The position numbers were made by a program, and so were the translations under genes. The notes beneath the pieces are model-generated. The model saw only the letters and a list, made by a program, of their open reading frames with translations, was not told the origin of the DNA and searched no databases. Positions 1 to 10,645 of a stretch of 64,000 nucleotides of DNA are shown here, in pieces (positions within the stretch are counted from its first letter, which is position 1; each line of letters begins with the position of its first letter). The stretch is from Paralithodes platypus (Eukaryota; Arthropoda; Malacostraca; Decapoda; Lithodidae): positions 40,832,866 to 40,896,865 of the forward strand of contig CM064509.1 of assembly GCA_032716605.1 (NCBI GenBank), read 5' to 3'.

Positions 1-21
1 NNNNNNNNNNNNNNNNNNNNN
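1..21. other. Assembly gap (run of N)
   Basis: The first 21 positions are N, so the LINE fragment that follows is cut by the end of the assembled sequence rather than by a biological boundary. Confidence 0.98.
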
Positions 22-870
22 CAAAAGCGGTTTTAAGTGAATACTAAAGCGTGATATAGAGAAAATGTGCCAGGAATTTAACTCGAGACTGTACAAACTA
101 CGAATCCAACCACATGATGAACGTATAGACAGTTGTGAAAGACCTTGGAGTGTTAATATGGAATTCAAAGAACATAACCAGGTCAAGGTTGCAGCTGCGA
201 AACGGCTAACGGGTTGGATTCTACGTACATTTAAAACACGCAGTGAATTACCTATGATAACGCTCTTCAAATCGCTAGTGCTACCGCGGCTTGAATACTG
301 TAATGTATTAACATCCCCATACAAAGCAGGCGAAATCAATTATGTAGAGAGTGTACAAAGGAATTTCACCTCGCATATAAACTCGGTAAAACATTTACAT
401 TATTGGGAGCGTTTACAATCACTGAAACTGTACTCGTTGAGCGTAGAAGAGAACGCTACCTAAGAATATACACGTGGAAAATCGCAGAGGGTTTAGTACC
501 AAACCTACATACCCCGATAGCCATTAAATTCAGTGATAGGAAGGCTGGGAATGCGATATCACCCGGATGAATAACAAGGGGGCTATGGGCTCTCTGCGAG
601 AGAGCTGGTTATTAGACAGAGGCCCACGTCTCTTCAACAAACTCCCACGGCGAGTAAGAGACATGAGGGGTGTGTCTCGGTAGATAACTTCAAGAGAGCC
701 CTCGATGTCGGACTGCAAAAAGTGCCAGACGAGCCCATCTTCGCAGGGGAGCGTGCTGCCCCTTCGAACAGTCTGCTGCACCAAATCACCACCCAGAACA
801 AGGGGCGACGTGCTCCTCAGTGCTACTAGGAGAGTGGCGAACACAAGCTTAGGTGACCTTAGATAGATTA
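22..870 (+). mobile_element. LINE 3' fragment (CR1/Jockey-like RT C-terminus)
   Basis: The reading frame at 65-463 matches the C-terminal end of a non-LTR reverse transcriptase: an AAKRLTGWILRTF helix, then LFKSLVLPRLEYCN and YWERLQSLKLYSL, blocks typical of the thumb and post-RT region of CR1/Jockey-type LINEs. The reading continues in other frames to about 845 (RERYLRIYTWKI-like and then GPRLFNKLPRRVRDM-like text) with several frameshifts and stops. The catalytic palm is absent because it lies before the assembly gap. This is a dead, 5'-incomplete copy. The exact clade is uncertain. Confidence 0.8.
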
Positions 871-1003
871 GATAGGTTATATAGATGGCGGCCACTGTAC
901 AGTATATATAACACTTGGTCCAAACTCTCCCTATGAAGGTCTCTGTGTTGGTTGTCATGGTAACGAGGGAAGGGTATTGTCCGGTTAACTTTTGGTGTAT
1001 TGT

Positions 1004-1020
1004 GTGTGTGTGTTTGAGTG

Positions 1021-1055
<35 letters not shown>

Positions 1056-1060
1056 GTGAT
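1004..1060. repeat. (TG)n microsatellite
   Basis: A nearly pure TG run interrupted by a few T insertions. ORFs predicted here on both strands (Val/Cys or Thr/His repeats) are artefacts of the microsatellite. Confidence 0.95.
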
Positions 1061-1115
1061 CCATAACGGTCAACTGGCGGACATGGTGTACTTTGGTTTG
1101 TATATGTAAATGCAC

Positions 1116-1462
1116 ATATACATACACACACACACACATACACACATGTAGCCACACACACATACTGACTCAGTTAAAACACACTCTCACTCATTCATTC
1201 GCACATACACACACATGTTCACTGTTTTCATACACGTTCACATAAACTCACACACACACGCGTAGACACACACACACACACACACGTAGACACACACACC
1301 ACACGTACACACACACCCACTCGTACATACTGACACACACACACACACACGTAGACACACACACACACACACACACACACGTAGACACACACACCACACG
1401 TACACACACACCCACTCGTACATACTGACACACACACACACACACACACACACATAAAAGCA
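1116..1462. repeat. (CA)n microsatellite with an embedded ~95-bp tandem unit
   Basis: CA repeats cover most of this stretch. A longer unit beginning GTAGACACACACACCACACG occurs at 1286 and again at 1381, so there is a second period of about 95 bp on top of the dinucleotide repeat. Confidence 0.9.
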
Positions 1463-1547
1463 ACACCTAGGTTCAACAAACAAGGCTTTGAGCACATACA
1501 CTGATTCATACACATACAGTATACACAGTGTCACAGATGTTCACTAG

Positions 1548-1950
1548 GTTCATCTATCTCTCTATCTATTTGTCTGTCTATATATCTATCTGTTTCTATC
1601 TACCTGTCTCTATCTATCTATCTATATATCTATCTATGTGTATGCCTTATCTATCTGTTTATCTGTCTATATGTCTGTGTATCTATCTGTCTGTTTACTA
1701 TATCAGTTTATCTGTCTGTCTGTAATCTATCTGTTTAATCTAGCTATTTAACTATCTGTCTGTGTTTTAATTTATATGTGTATGTATCTGTCGTTCTAGT
1801 ATATGTATGTATCTGTCGTTCTAGTATATATGTATGTATCTGTCGTTCTTATATATATGTATGTATCGAGTATATATGTATGTATCGAGTATATATGTAT
1901 GTATCGAGTATATATGTATGTATCGAGTATATATGTATGTATCTGTCGTT
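1548..1950. repeat. (ATCT)n microsatellite passing into a 19-25 bp tandem repeat
   Basis: ATCT/GTCT tetranucleotide repeats run to about 1765. They are followed by copies of GTATGTATCTGTCGTTCTAG and then shorter copies of GTATGTATCGAGTATATAT. The array stops where the next LINE fragment begins. Confidence 0.9.
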
Positions 1951-1954
1951 CTAT

Positions 1955-2690
1955 TATACCCGTCCAAAACTCCCAGAGGACTTTGCTTATACTTCAACAA
2001 AAGAAAAATCCACCCTTCTTTTTCTATCAGTATTCTTGGTGTCTCGTTTTCTTCTGCTCTCACTTGGAAGGACCATATTACCAGTCTTGCTAAAGCAGCC
2101 TCCCAGAAGATGGGTGTGCTCAACCGCCTCAAGTTTTTTTTTACCCCTGCACAGCTTCTTGGTCTGCACAGGGGCATGGTGCGTCCTTGTATTGAGTATT
2201 GTTCACATATGTTGGGGAAGATCCTCTCACACCGCACTCCTAAACAACGTAGAAAGGAAGGCCTTACGTATCATTAATTCCCGTCCACTCTCTGCAAATC
2301 TCTCTCTCTCCGCCGCAATGCATCTCTCTCGCTATTCTATCGCTATTACAATAATCAGTGTTCTTCAGAGCTCTCCCAGTGTATACCATCTACTATACGT
2401 AGGGCACGTGGTACCAGTCTTGCAACACAATCATATCCCTACTCTGTGCAACTCTCCAACCCAAGAGTGAAATGTTACTCTGACTTTCTTCTATTCAACA
2501 GCTGAGCTCTGGAACTCTCTCCCAGAATCGGGCTTTCCCTCTTCCTATGACTTAAATTGCTTCAAACTCCGTGTGTCCAGGCATTTTGGCTTGAACGTCC
2601 CTTGATTTTGGCCCTGTCACTCTTTCAGCTCTGGGGGAGTCACTCGCTACAGGCAGTTCTGCCTTATGTCTCCCTCACTCACATAGAAAG
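1955..2690 (+). mobile_element. LINE 3' fragment (Jockey/CR1-like)
   Basis: Three frames together spell the end of a non-LTR reverse transcriptase: ILGVSFSSALTWKDHI, then SPAQLL-like and RGMVRPCIEYCSH, then SSHTALLNNVERKALRIINS. It closes with the STAELWNSLPES-type region near 2500-2600. Frameshifts near 2090, 2210 and 2400 make it non-coding. Only the part downstream of the RT palm is present, as expected of a 5'-truncated LINE insertion. It directly abuts the tandem array, which may have grown from the truncation point. Confidence 0.85.
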
Positions 2691-2792
2691 AACAAAACAT
2701 AGGTGTCAGTTTTATCTTGGTGAGCGATAGCAAGCCTGTAATTTAGGAGGAATAGGACTTCAGCGGGAAACTAATAACATACAAATATATAA

Positions 2793-3190
2793 ATAAATAT
2801 AGCCCATAATAAACCCAACCACCGTTAACGTTATCTTTGCCCGCTAGTCCTTATCTATTGACACCTAGACATTAACAAGTTACTGATAGGAATAAATATA
2901 GCCCATAATAAACCCAACCACGTTAACGTTATCTTTGCCCGCTAGTCCTTATCTATTGACACCTAGACATTAACAAGTTACTGATAAGGAATAAATATAG
3001 CCCATAATAAACCCAACCACGTTAACGTTATCTTTGCCCGCTAGTCCTTATCTATTGACACCTAGACATCGACAAGTTACTGATAAGGAATAAATATAGC
3101 CCATAGTAAACCCAACCACCATTAACATTATCTTTGCCCGCTAGTCCTTATCTATTGACACCTAGACATTAACAAGTTACTGATAAGGAA
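2793..3190. repeat. Tandem array, four copies of a 99-bp unit
   Basis: The marker AGCCCATAATAAACCCAACC recurs at 2801, 2900, 2999 and, with one change, 3098, a constant 99-bp period. Copies differ by only a few substitutions or single-base indels, for example CCACCG versus CCACG. No ORF is present. Confidence 0.95.
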
Positions 3191-3224
3191 TTTGTATTTG
3201 TATTGATGTTATAAATGTATTATT

Positions 3225-3415
3225 AAAGTTATTGTTATCATCATCATCACCAGTCTTCTTCGTGTTATTATTATTATTATTATTATTATTTCATCATAAC
3301 TATCATCATCACTTTATCATCACTATCATCATCACCATGTTTATTATCCATTTATCTGTATCTGTCTGTATAATCTATCTATTTATCTATCTATCTGTCT
3401 GTCTAAGCTATCTAT
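3225..3415. repeat. Low-complexity ATC/ATT/TCTA repeats
   Basis: Mixed trinucleotide runs (ATC, ATT) grade into CTAT/CTGT tetranucleotides. No coding content is credible. Confidence 0.85.
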
Positions 3416-3509
3416 TATAGGGCTGGCCAACAATTATAAACTATATACATAATTAAATGCAAAGAAAACTGCATCCGAAACTCATTCCCCTTACAATATA
3501 ACATGGTGA

Positions 3510-3795
3510 ATCAGATGGCACCCAGCGAGAGGTAGACAAAATGGCGGACAGCGAGAGGTTAACAAGATGGTGGACAGAGAGAGGTCAAAATCTTTGAATT
3601 CGATGGCACCCAGCGAGAGGTAAACAAGATGGCGGAGGTAAACAAGATGGCGGGCAGATACAACCCCGGTGGCACTGATACCAATAATGAAATAGCCCGG
3701 AGGTGATGATGAGTGCCAGTCTGATAATAAACACTGATAGGCTGATTGGTGGAGTGATAAGGGGGTTGACTCTCTCTCTCTCTCTCTCTCTCCTT
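3510..3795. repeat. Short dispersed repeats of an AGCGAGAGGTAAACAAGATGG unit and a (CT)n tract
   Basis: Variants of GCGAGAGGTAAACAAGATGG recur four times between about 3520 and 3655, some in tandem. A CT microsatellite lies at about 3771-3793. No gene is visible. Confidence 0.75.
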
Positions 3796-3849
3796 AGATT
3801 TAATATCAATACAGACTGTACATGGCATAAGTAAGAAGATCGTCAACTG

Positions 3850-4235
3850 GCTAGAATACTAGCTAACAGGTACCGTAGACGACAACTTCTGGATTTCCAC
3901 ACGTTTTCCACACGGATCTGATCTTGGTCCAATGTTTTGCATGATGTACAGGTATATCAATGACATTAATGTTGGGCTAAAATGTATTAAGAGACAGTTT
4001 CAATACTTGAAAGCAATTGAGTAAGGGATATCGCCCTTGTTCTAAATATTGCTCTATACCTCGTCTTGAATATGTATTGCAATTCTGATCTTCATCATTC
4101 GGGAAAGAGACTGAGTTAAGACATTCGATTGAGAGTTCTCATTCTCTACTGTATACTTTGGAAACACACAGAATAAGAAGTCAACTTATTGAAGTTGGGT
4201 TGGTTAACGTAAATTATAACAAAATGTTTAACATC
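3850..4235 (+). mobile_element. Degraded LINE reverse transcriptase fragment
   Basis: Translation across frames gives a QGSVLGPMLF-like block followed by YINDINVG, the approach to the RT active site. Downstream is a SIPRLEYVLQF / ETELRHSIESSHSL block of the post-palm region. The YxDD box is not intact and frames change repeatedly. It is an old relic immediately upstream of the Tc1/mariner element. Confidence 0.6.
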
Positions 4236-4250
4236 TGTGAACACTAAACA

Positions 4251-5739
4251 AGGTGATCCAAAAATACAGGGCCAAATATGTTGTTGATTACCCTAACCAC
4301 AAGTTTTGTCTAACCAACCTAATTTGTTTACTGATTGCAGCTAAAATGGCTGGGAACAAGACAAGCAGAAACCAAACTGGAAGCTGGAACATAGAATTTT
4401 CTGTGCTAAACACTACTTTAAGTATGGGTCGTTCAAACAGACAGGCAAACAATCTCGTACTGGTGCATACTTCATAATGGACAAATCCCCCCCCCCCCCA
4501 CCCCCCAAGAGCCGTGTGCAGAGCTGGGTACAGAAGTTTGAGCACCATGGCACAGTTTTGAGCCTCAATATAACTTTGAAGAACGTCCCACCTGTTCTGG
4601 GAGGCCCAGGAACCGTTCAAATGAAGTTGTTGGGATAATTCGACAATCTGTGGAACAAAGTCCGAGGCGTTCTCTCAGGCGTCGCAGTCAATCTTTGAAC
4701 GTGAGCTATGGAACACTCAGAAGAGTCATATTGGATGATTTGAACAAGTACCCATTCAGGATACAGAATAAACAAACATTTTCAGTGTCTGATAAGACCA
4801 AGAGAAAGGAGATGGCTGGGAAGTTGCTGATCAAGATGGAAGAAAGTGAGAGATTCCTTCCTAAATATGCTCTAGACATCAGACGAGGCCAGCTTTGATA
4901 TGGAAGGAAAGCTTAATTCAAAGAATAATGTCTTCTGGGGAAGTGAGAAACCTGTAAAGGTTGCAACAGAAAGACCTACATTCAAGCAAATGCACTGTTT
5001 GGGCAGCAATTTCGGTTTGGAAGGAGCTGGAATCCCTCTATCCATCACTGCTACCTTACTTCTGGTTCAACAAGATATAGAAAGTTCCCACACCTCCGTT
5101 ATCTCCAGAGGTCGGCTCACAAATCACGTTGGAAGCCTAGGAAAATAAATGAACTGAAAGAAAGCATCAGGGAGGATATGAGAGCCATGCCTTACGTAAT
5201 GGCAACTTCAACTTGCGCCTCAAAAAAGTATGACTTTACAAGGGGGTCACTTGGAACACGTCCTGTAATGTTGCACATGTATAATTATGTTGTTTAAATA
5301 CATCATGAACTATTTACCTCTGCCAAAGAAGTTGAACGGAGGTTATGTTTTTTCCCCATTTATTTGTCTATCTGTAAAAAAAGATGTCTCAAAATATTAT
5401 GAACCAATTTTCACGAAAGTTGGAGGGCAGGTAGGATATGCGCCAAGGAAAAGGTGATTCAATTTAGGAGGTTATCGGTAGAGCACATATCTCTGCCAGC
5501 GTAGGTGGCTCACGTTATAAATCGATGTTCACAAAATTTGTTGGGCAAATAGGATATGCGCCAAAGAAGAATTTATTCCATTTAGAAGGCAATCGGTAGA
5601 GTGCATATCTCCGGCAGAATGGGTGGAGGTATGCGCTCTCCCAAGTGCCTCTCTAGTTATGGCTGAAGTTACATTGACTTTGAAAAATAATTCAAAATTT
5701 AAATAACTATACTTTTGGGCCCTATTTCTTGGATCACCC
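4251..5739 (+). mobile_element. Tc1/mariner-like DNA transposon relic
   Basis: The ends are inverted repeats: GGTGATCCAAAAATACAGGGCC at the left and its near-complement GGGCCCTATTTCTTGGATCACC at the right (5717-5738). Inside, 4509-5150 gives transposase-like text on the + strand. There is a helix-turn-helix stretch (ESPRRSLRRRSQSLNVSYGTL), an ILDDLNKYPFRIQ stretch, then NSKNNVFWGS, which follows the first catalytic region in IS630/Tc1/mariner enzymes. The frame is broken repeatedly and the last catalytic region is unreadable, so this copy is dead. A second repeat is nested at about 5317-5656. Confidence 0.75.
5317..5656. mobile_element. Nested non-autonomous repeat in the Tc1/mariner relic
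   Basis: The stretch begins CCTCTGCCAAAGAAGTTG and GGAGGTTATG and ends GGCGGAGGTATGCGCTCTCC-like (GGTGGAGGTATGCGCTCTCC). It contains no ORF and carries the conserved 'AACCAATTTTCACGAAAGTTGG' theme in two arms (about 5400 and 5530). This layout resembles a widespread short non-autonomous DNA element of marine animals. Related ends (rc CATAACCTCCTCCAACTTCTT) occur on the minus strand near 30870 and 31330. Confidence 0.6.
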
Positions 5740-5775
5740 TGTACACCATGCAACCATGACAAAGTTAAAGTTGAA

Positions 5776-6865
5776 GATCAGATCAGGCTAACTCTTCCGC
5801 CTCAAGGCTGGATGTGCTTGTTAGACCTGACAGAAGCCTATTGGCATGTCCCGGTAAACAAAAAGTTCCAAAAATTCCTCGCACTGAGGATCAGGAATCA
5901 AACTTATGCTTTTCAAAGAATGCCTTTCGGTCTGAACCTGGCACCTCGAGTATTCACCAAATTAGTTCGACAGGCCCTGTTACCACTATTACGGCACGAG
6001 ATCACGATCATATGGTACTTACAGTAGACGACTGGCTAGTGGTAGCAGAATCTGAGATGAAATGCCTCCAACATATCTATATCAATCTACGTTATGTAAA
6101 ATTCCTCGGGTTCAATATCAACTTGGCAAAGTCGAATCTTGTCCCATCGAGGGTAATTCAGTAGGTAGGGCTGCTGTGGGACACAGCACACTTGACCCTC
6201 AGTCAGAGTGTGGACAATCATGACAGGTTTCGCAGGAAGCTGTTTCGTTTTCTCCACAGTCTGACTACAACAAGGAAGGTGTAGGAGTCCTTCGTCGGCT
6301 CTCTCAAGTGGATTCAACTAACGGTGCAGTTGGGCCGATTGAAAGTAAAGAGGTTAATCTTGGAGAGAAAACAGGCATTTTCCGCTTTTGCAGGTGGACA
6401 AGTCATGGCACATCCCGAAATTAATCCACAACTTACTAGCGGTGTGGGCGAGGCCGGAAACATTGCAATCAATTATGACATGGACATCTCCTCCGCCTAC
6501 GGTTTGGGTAGACACAGATGCTTCAGTCACCCTGGGATGGGGGTATCAGTCAAACCTCGGACACCAAGGTCAGGGTCTTTGGTCCCGGTTCAAGAGTTTC
6601 ATATCAATGCAAAAGAATTACTAGTTTCCCTATTTTTCTTTCAGGCCCACGGTTCGACTCTAGTGGGAAAATCAATAGCCTTTCGAATGGACAATCTGAA
6701 TGCAGTCACTTGCCTTCAGAAGCAGGGGTCAACGAGGTCTCGAGTATTGCTAGAGTTGTCGGAAAAGATCTTTGTGTTAGCGGAAAAGCTAAACATTTAT
6801 CTTCACGCATCATATCTGCCAGGAGTAGCCAACATGTTGGCAGACGCTCTATCACGGAGACAGAG
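5776..6865 (+). pseudogene. DIRS1-like element, copy 1: reverse transcriptase and RNase H part
   Basis: The RT fingers/palm reads DLTEAYWHVPVNKKFQKFLA, then FQRMPFGLNLAPRVFTKLV and IIWYLQ...DWLVV, where the YLDD box is damaged (an extra base and an in-frame change near 6021). RNase H follows in other frames (VWVDTDASVTLGWGY near 6500, then INAKELLVSL, MDNLNAVTCLQKQG, and SYLPGVANMLADALSRRQS up to 6865). These blocks match DIRS1-type pol in order. The 5' gag part is absent here but present in the second copy at 50916-53179. The 3' end is cut at 6865 by a Gypsy LTR. At least five frameshifts or stops inactivate it. Confidence 0.85.
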
Positions 6866-7500
6866 TGTTGATATAGGTTAAGTGCACACACAACATATAT
6901 ACAGAGTGTACACATGCCTTAATCATATTGCAACATACACACATGTACTTTCAGGGCAATACTATCATTGTTTAATATCCCATGATAATATACCGTACTC
7001 TGTAGTATCGGCAGCGTTGCACCAAATATATCCGGCACCGCTGCACATGTTTTCATCAGTAACATCCGGTCGGCAGCCAGCCATCTTGCAAGACCTCGCC
7101 TCTCCAGCCCTGGATATATCATTGTGCAGTGCTTTATAGTGCAGTGAAGTGTTTAAGAGTGTAGTGCAGTGCCTTTATTATGTGTCCCATGTCATTTGTG
7201 CCCATTCCCGACTTGCTGTGAGGGTTATAGCTGCCAAATCATTGCTGGACAAGAGCGAGGAGTAGCATACCCTCCCCCTCTAACATCTCCAGCAACACTA
7301 AAGCTCTCACCCCTCACTGGGCCCTCAGTGCCTTCCAGCTGTGCCGGCACATGCACGCACGGACACACGCATATCGTTGCCAAGTCAACACGGTGTTGCC
7401 AAGCCTACCGCACTCACGCACTCACTCTCTCTAGCACAGATAATTTCTCTCACTATTAAATAAACTGTTCCAGTTGTACTGCACATTTTCATCGTTCCTG
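6866..7500 (+). repeat. 5' LTR of the Gypsy element (right end approximate)
   Basis: The LTR starts TGTTGATATAGGTTAAGTGC and matches the copy at 12307 almost base for base for about 212 bp (to 7077), with only one difference noticed. After CATCCGGTCGGCA the two LTRs stop matching, so the right end is inferred from the position of gag and from an AATAAA signal at about 7460. The matched part starts exactly after GACAGAG of the DIRS element. Confidence 0.8.
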
Positions 7501-8260
7501 CAAGACTACAGTGTGTCAGCTATCAACCAATTATGGAGAGATGAGCAGATTCATGGGGAGCCCAGAGACACCCCACACGACCATACTGGGGAGGGAGATA
7601 ATGGTGGAGCTACTGGTGGAGATAGTGGTGGAGATAATGATGGAGATACTGTTGGAGTTGCTGGTACGGGGTACCAGTCAGTTCATTCCACTCCAACCTC
7701 TCCTCTCACCACCCCTCATTTTACTCCACCTCCCCAACCTCCCCCCACTTTACCTCCCCTACACTATAGGGGGATGCCACCCCTGTCACCACACCATGCA
7801 AGTCTACAACCTACCACAAGTGCAGACCTCCTTCAGCTCATACAGTATATGGAGCAATGCAGACAACGGGACGACTATACCAGAAGACAGGAGGAGGACC
7901 GCAGAAGACAGGAGGAGGACCACAGACAACAGGAGGAGGACCGCAGAAGATGGGAAGAGGAAAACCGACGACAGGAGGAGGAAACAAGACGACGCACGGA
8001 GGAGGACTACAGGAAACAGATGGACGATGCCAAGTTCTCCGCCCTTGTCCAGGCTCTGGCCCAAATTACCCCACCTGCCGCCGCACCTACACCCACCTCA
8101 CCGGGGACAACACCCAATTCCACAACATCCTCCACCCCTACAGCTCCACCTCCACCACAGAAGGCCATCACCTAGAACCCGCCGCCCCTTCGTGCTGATG
8201 CCACCTTCCAGGTTTTCAGAGAATGGAGGTGTCGGTGGGACGATTACTCTACTATGGTAG
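7474..8260 (+). CDS. gag: Gypsy Gag, N-terminal part (ends at an in-frame TAG)
   Basis: The 233-codon frame 7474-8175 is rich in Gly, Pro and Thr at the start. From about residue 130 to 185 it has a highly charged R/E/Q-rich stretch likely to form a coiled coil, followed by a Pro/Thr-rich tail. A single TAG at 8173-8175 separates it from the capsid-like region, which continues in the same frame. The stop is therefore a nonsense mutation or a leaky stop; its context (ACC TAG AAC) does not resemble the well known readthrough contexts. The first Met lies within the presumed leader, so the true start may be a later codon. Confidence 0.65.
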
Positions 8261-9579
8261 ACTTATCTAAACTACCGAGGGAGAAACAACTGATCCAGAT
8301 GCGGATGTGCTTAACCCTGGAGACACAGCGGCTTTTGGAGCACACCTTAAGCATACCCCCTGACACCGACAAGACCGTTGATGCAGTCCTCGACGCACTT
8401 CAGGAGCACATCAAGAATTCTCGCAATGAAGCTCTCCATCGCAGGGACCTGTTCAGTTGCAAGCAAAAACAGGGCGAGTCATTCAACAACTTCTACGTCC
8501 GCCTCTGCCACATTGCCGAAGAAATTGATGTCTGCCCAGGGAACTCTTCAGCCTGCAAGGAGACCCAACTCAAGATGGTCATTCTGATGGGCATACATGA
8601 CGAAGAACTTGTACAGAAGCTGCTTTCCCTCGACGCCACCCCTTCATTACAGGACATCGTCAACACTTCCCGTTCCTATGAGGCCACTCGAAGCGCTACA
8701 TCAGCCATACGTGCCCCACCGTCCCAGGTTAACGCCGTGTCAGCGTACAAGCAGAACAAGCAGGTTAAGCAACGCAACAAGTTCTCCACATCGCAACAGT
8801 CCTTGGCGTCGGCTGCCGCCTGCCAACGTTGTGTTCGCCGGCACGACAAGAACAAGTGCCCGGCTGAAGACTACACCTGCACTAACTGTGGCCGTCGTGG
8901 TCATAAGCCTAGGACTCCTGCTTGCCCTGCTGCCACCGCCCAGTGTCGTCGCTGCAACCATATGGGCCACTACGACAAATGCTGCAGATCTTCCAAGACG
9001 CCCGCCACACAGGACAACAACGCTTCCTCCCACAACAAGTCTACAGCAAAGAAGACCACAAGTTGCCGACATGTGGGATCACCTGTTCAGGCACCCACAC
9101 TGACATCTGTGAGTCTCACCTACAGCGGCACCACTAGAAAACTCCACATGCTTCCTGACACAGGTGCAGACATCACAGTGATCGGCCGACGACACCTCGA
9201 CATACTTCGGATTCCTCTCAGCAGCTTACGACCTCCGCCTCCGACAACAACGCTCAACGCGGATGGCTCTGCAATGGCTCCTGCTTTGGGGACGTTTCAT
9301 GCACAACTCACCATCAGCAAACGCTCCTGTTCGGCCACAATCCAAGTCCGCGAGGGTGTTCAGACGCCGCTTCTGTCCAAACGCCACTGTCAAGCATTGG
9401 CCATCATCTCAGCAGAATTCCCCAGCCAATTCTACAGGTTAAACATATCTACAGGTGTAAGGAGCTACCCTTCACAGCCACCACATCACCTGCACAAGCC
9501 AAGGAGTTCTTTCTTCGAGAGTTCAAGGACGTTTTGGTCTCCAAGGAGGATCTCCAGACAGCTCCACTCAAGCCTATGA
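8254..9579 (+). CDS. gag: Gypsy Gag capsid, zinc knuckles and aspartic protease
   Basis: This 441-codon frame continues the upstream frame. The first 150 residues are a capsid-like helical region ([25 protein letters not shown]). Residues about 188-247 hold Cys/His knuckles ([23 protein letters not shown]) for RNA binding. The protease active site LPDTGAD lies at about residue 300. After residue about 389 the frame leaves the family pattern: the expected text continues in the -1 frame and rejoins the RT frame at 9456. A missing C in the CCCC run near 9421 explains this best. The last 50 residues of the ORF are therefore not authentic. Confidence 0.85.
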   Translation: MVDLSKLPREKQLIQMRMCLTLETQRLLEHTLSIPPDTDKTVDAVLDALQEHIKNSRNEALHRRDLFSCKQKQGESFNNFYVRLCHIAEEIDVCPGNSSACKETQLKMVILMGIHDEELVQKLLSLDATPSLQDIVNTSRSYEATRSATSAIRAPPSQVNAVSAYKQNKQVKQRNKFSTSQQSLASAAACQRCVRRHDKNKCPAEDYTCTNCGRRGHKPRTPACPAATAQCRRCNHMGHYDKCCRSSKTPATQDNNASSHNKSTAKKTTSCRHVGSPVQAPTLTSVSLTYSGTTRKLHMLPDTGADITVIGRRHLDILRIPLSSLRPPPPTTTLNADGSAMAPALGTFHAQLTISKRSCSATIQVREGVQTPLLSKRHCQALAIISAEFPSQFYRLNISTGVRSYPSQPPHHLHKPRSSFFESSRTFWSPRRISRQLHSSL

Positions 9580-10607
9580 AGGGTCCCCCAATGTGGATCC
9601 ACCTCAAGGACGATGCCGTGCCTTTTGCCATCTACACCCCGCGGCAGATCCCCTTTGCTTTCAGGGACAAAGTTAAGCAGGAGCTTGACTCGCTAGTGGC
9701 ACAAGGTATCATTAAACCGGCCGGCGATGAACCTTCAGAGTGGTGCCACCCCCTCGCCGTCGTCGCCAAGCCCAACGCCGAAGTTCGCCTCACCGTAGAC
9801 CTCACCAAGCTCAACTGCCAAGTTTCCCGGCCAGCCCACCCCTCACCTACGCCTTTCGAAGCGATCCGCAGTGTGGCCCCGCAGGCGAAATTCTTCACGA
9901 CAGCAGACGCCCTGAGTGGATATTGGCAAATGGAACTTGCGGAGGAGGACCAGCATCTCACAACTTTCATCACTCCTTATGGCCGTTTCCAACACTGTAG
10001 AGGTCCAATGGGTTTCGCTGCGACAGGTGACGCCTTCTGCCTTCGCGGTGATAGGGAAAATTGTGCCAAGGTTGTCGACGACATGCTGCTCTACGACGAG
10101 GACTTCAACATACATCTTCAGCGTATCCATGAAGTGCTCATACGGTGCCGCGACAGTGGGATCACACTCAACAAGGACAAGTTCGTGGTCGCCGCACCCA
10201 GTGTGAACTTCTGTGGGTACACGCTCTCAGGTGAGGGCATCTCGGCTGACCCTGGCAAAGTCGGAGCGATCAAGGACTTCCCGACACCAGCCAACATCAC
10301 CGACCTTCGCTCCTTCATGGGTTTGGTGAACCAGCTGGCGGAGTTCACCCCCGACATCGCCACTGCCGCTCAGCCCCTGCGCCCCCTTATGAGCCCGAAG
10401 AGGTCGTTTATGTGGTCCGCTGACCATGATGAGGCTTTCCGCCGGGTCAAGGCTGCCCTGCTCAGTCCACCCGTCCTGGCCCCATTCGACCCTTCCCTAC
10501 CAGTGATTCTACAAACTGATACGTCCCGCCTCAACGGTATTGGATATGCCCTCCTACAGGATCATGGCAACAACCGTCTCCGCTTAAGTGTGGCTCGAGG
10601 TTCCTAA
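9534..10607 (+). CDS. pol: Gypsy reverse transcriptase and start of RNase H
   Basis: The frame carries the RT series: [66 protein letters not shown], then a [11 protein letters not shown] catalytic box in place of the usual Y(V/I)[12 protein letters not shown] and [11 protein letters not shown] follow, and RNase H begins with [18 protein letters not shown]. The authentic frame opens upstream near 9425. The frame ends at 10607 because a base is missing near 10585; RNase H resumes in the frame of the next ORF. The Val in place of Tyr before DD could lower activity. Confidence 0.9.
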   Translation: MVSKEDLQTAPLKPMKGPPMWIHLKDDAVPFAIYTPRQIPFAFRDKVKQELDSLVAQGIIKPAGDEPSEWCHPLAVVAKPNAEVRLTVDLTKLNCQVSRPAHPSPTPFEAIRSVAPQAKFFTTADALSGYWQMELAEEDQHLTTFITPYGRFQHCRGPMGFAATGDAFCLRGDRENCAKVVDDMLLYDEDFNIHLQRIHEVLIRCRDSGITLNKDKFVVAAPSVNFCGYTLSGEGISADPGKVGAIKDFPTPANITDLRSFMGLVNQLAEFTPDIATAAQPLRPLMSPKRSFMWSADHDEAFRRVKAALLSPPVLAPFDPSLPVILQTDTSRLNGIGYALLQDHGNNRLRLSVARGS

Positions 10608-10645
10608 GCGACCCCGAGTCCCGCTATGCCACCATTGAGCTGGAG

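Noticed and set aside
915..1515. Several ORFs of Val/Cys/Thr/His repeats
   Set aside because: They are translations of TG/CA microsatellites in different frames and not genes.
9438..9444. GTTAAAC, a known -1 slippery heptamer in the correct phase between Gypsy protease and RT
   Set aside because: The protein text already looks authentic in the RT frame upstream of it (PQPILQVKH), so the frame change lies earlier, at the CCCC run near 9421. A one-base deletion explains it better than programmed frameshifting.
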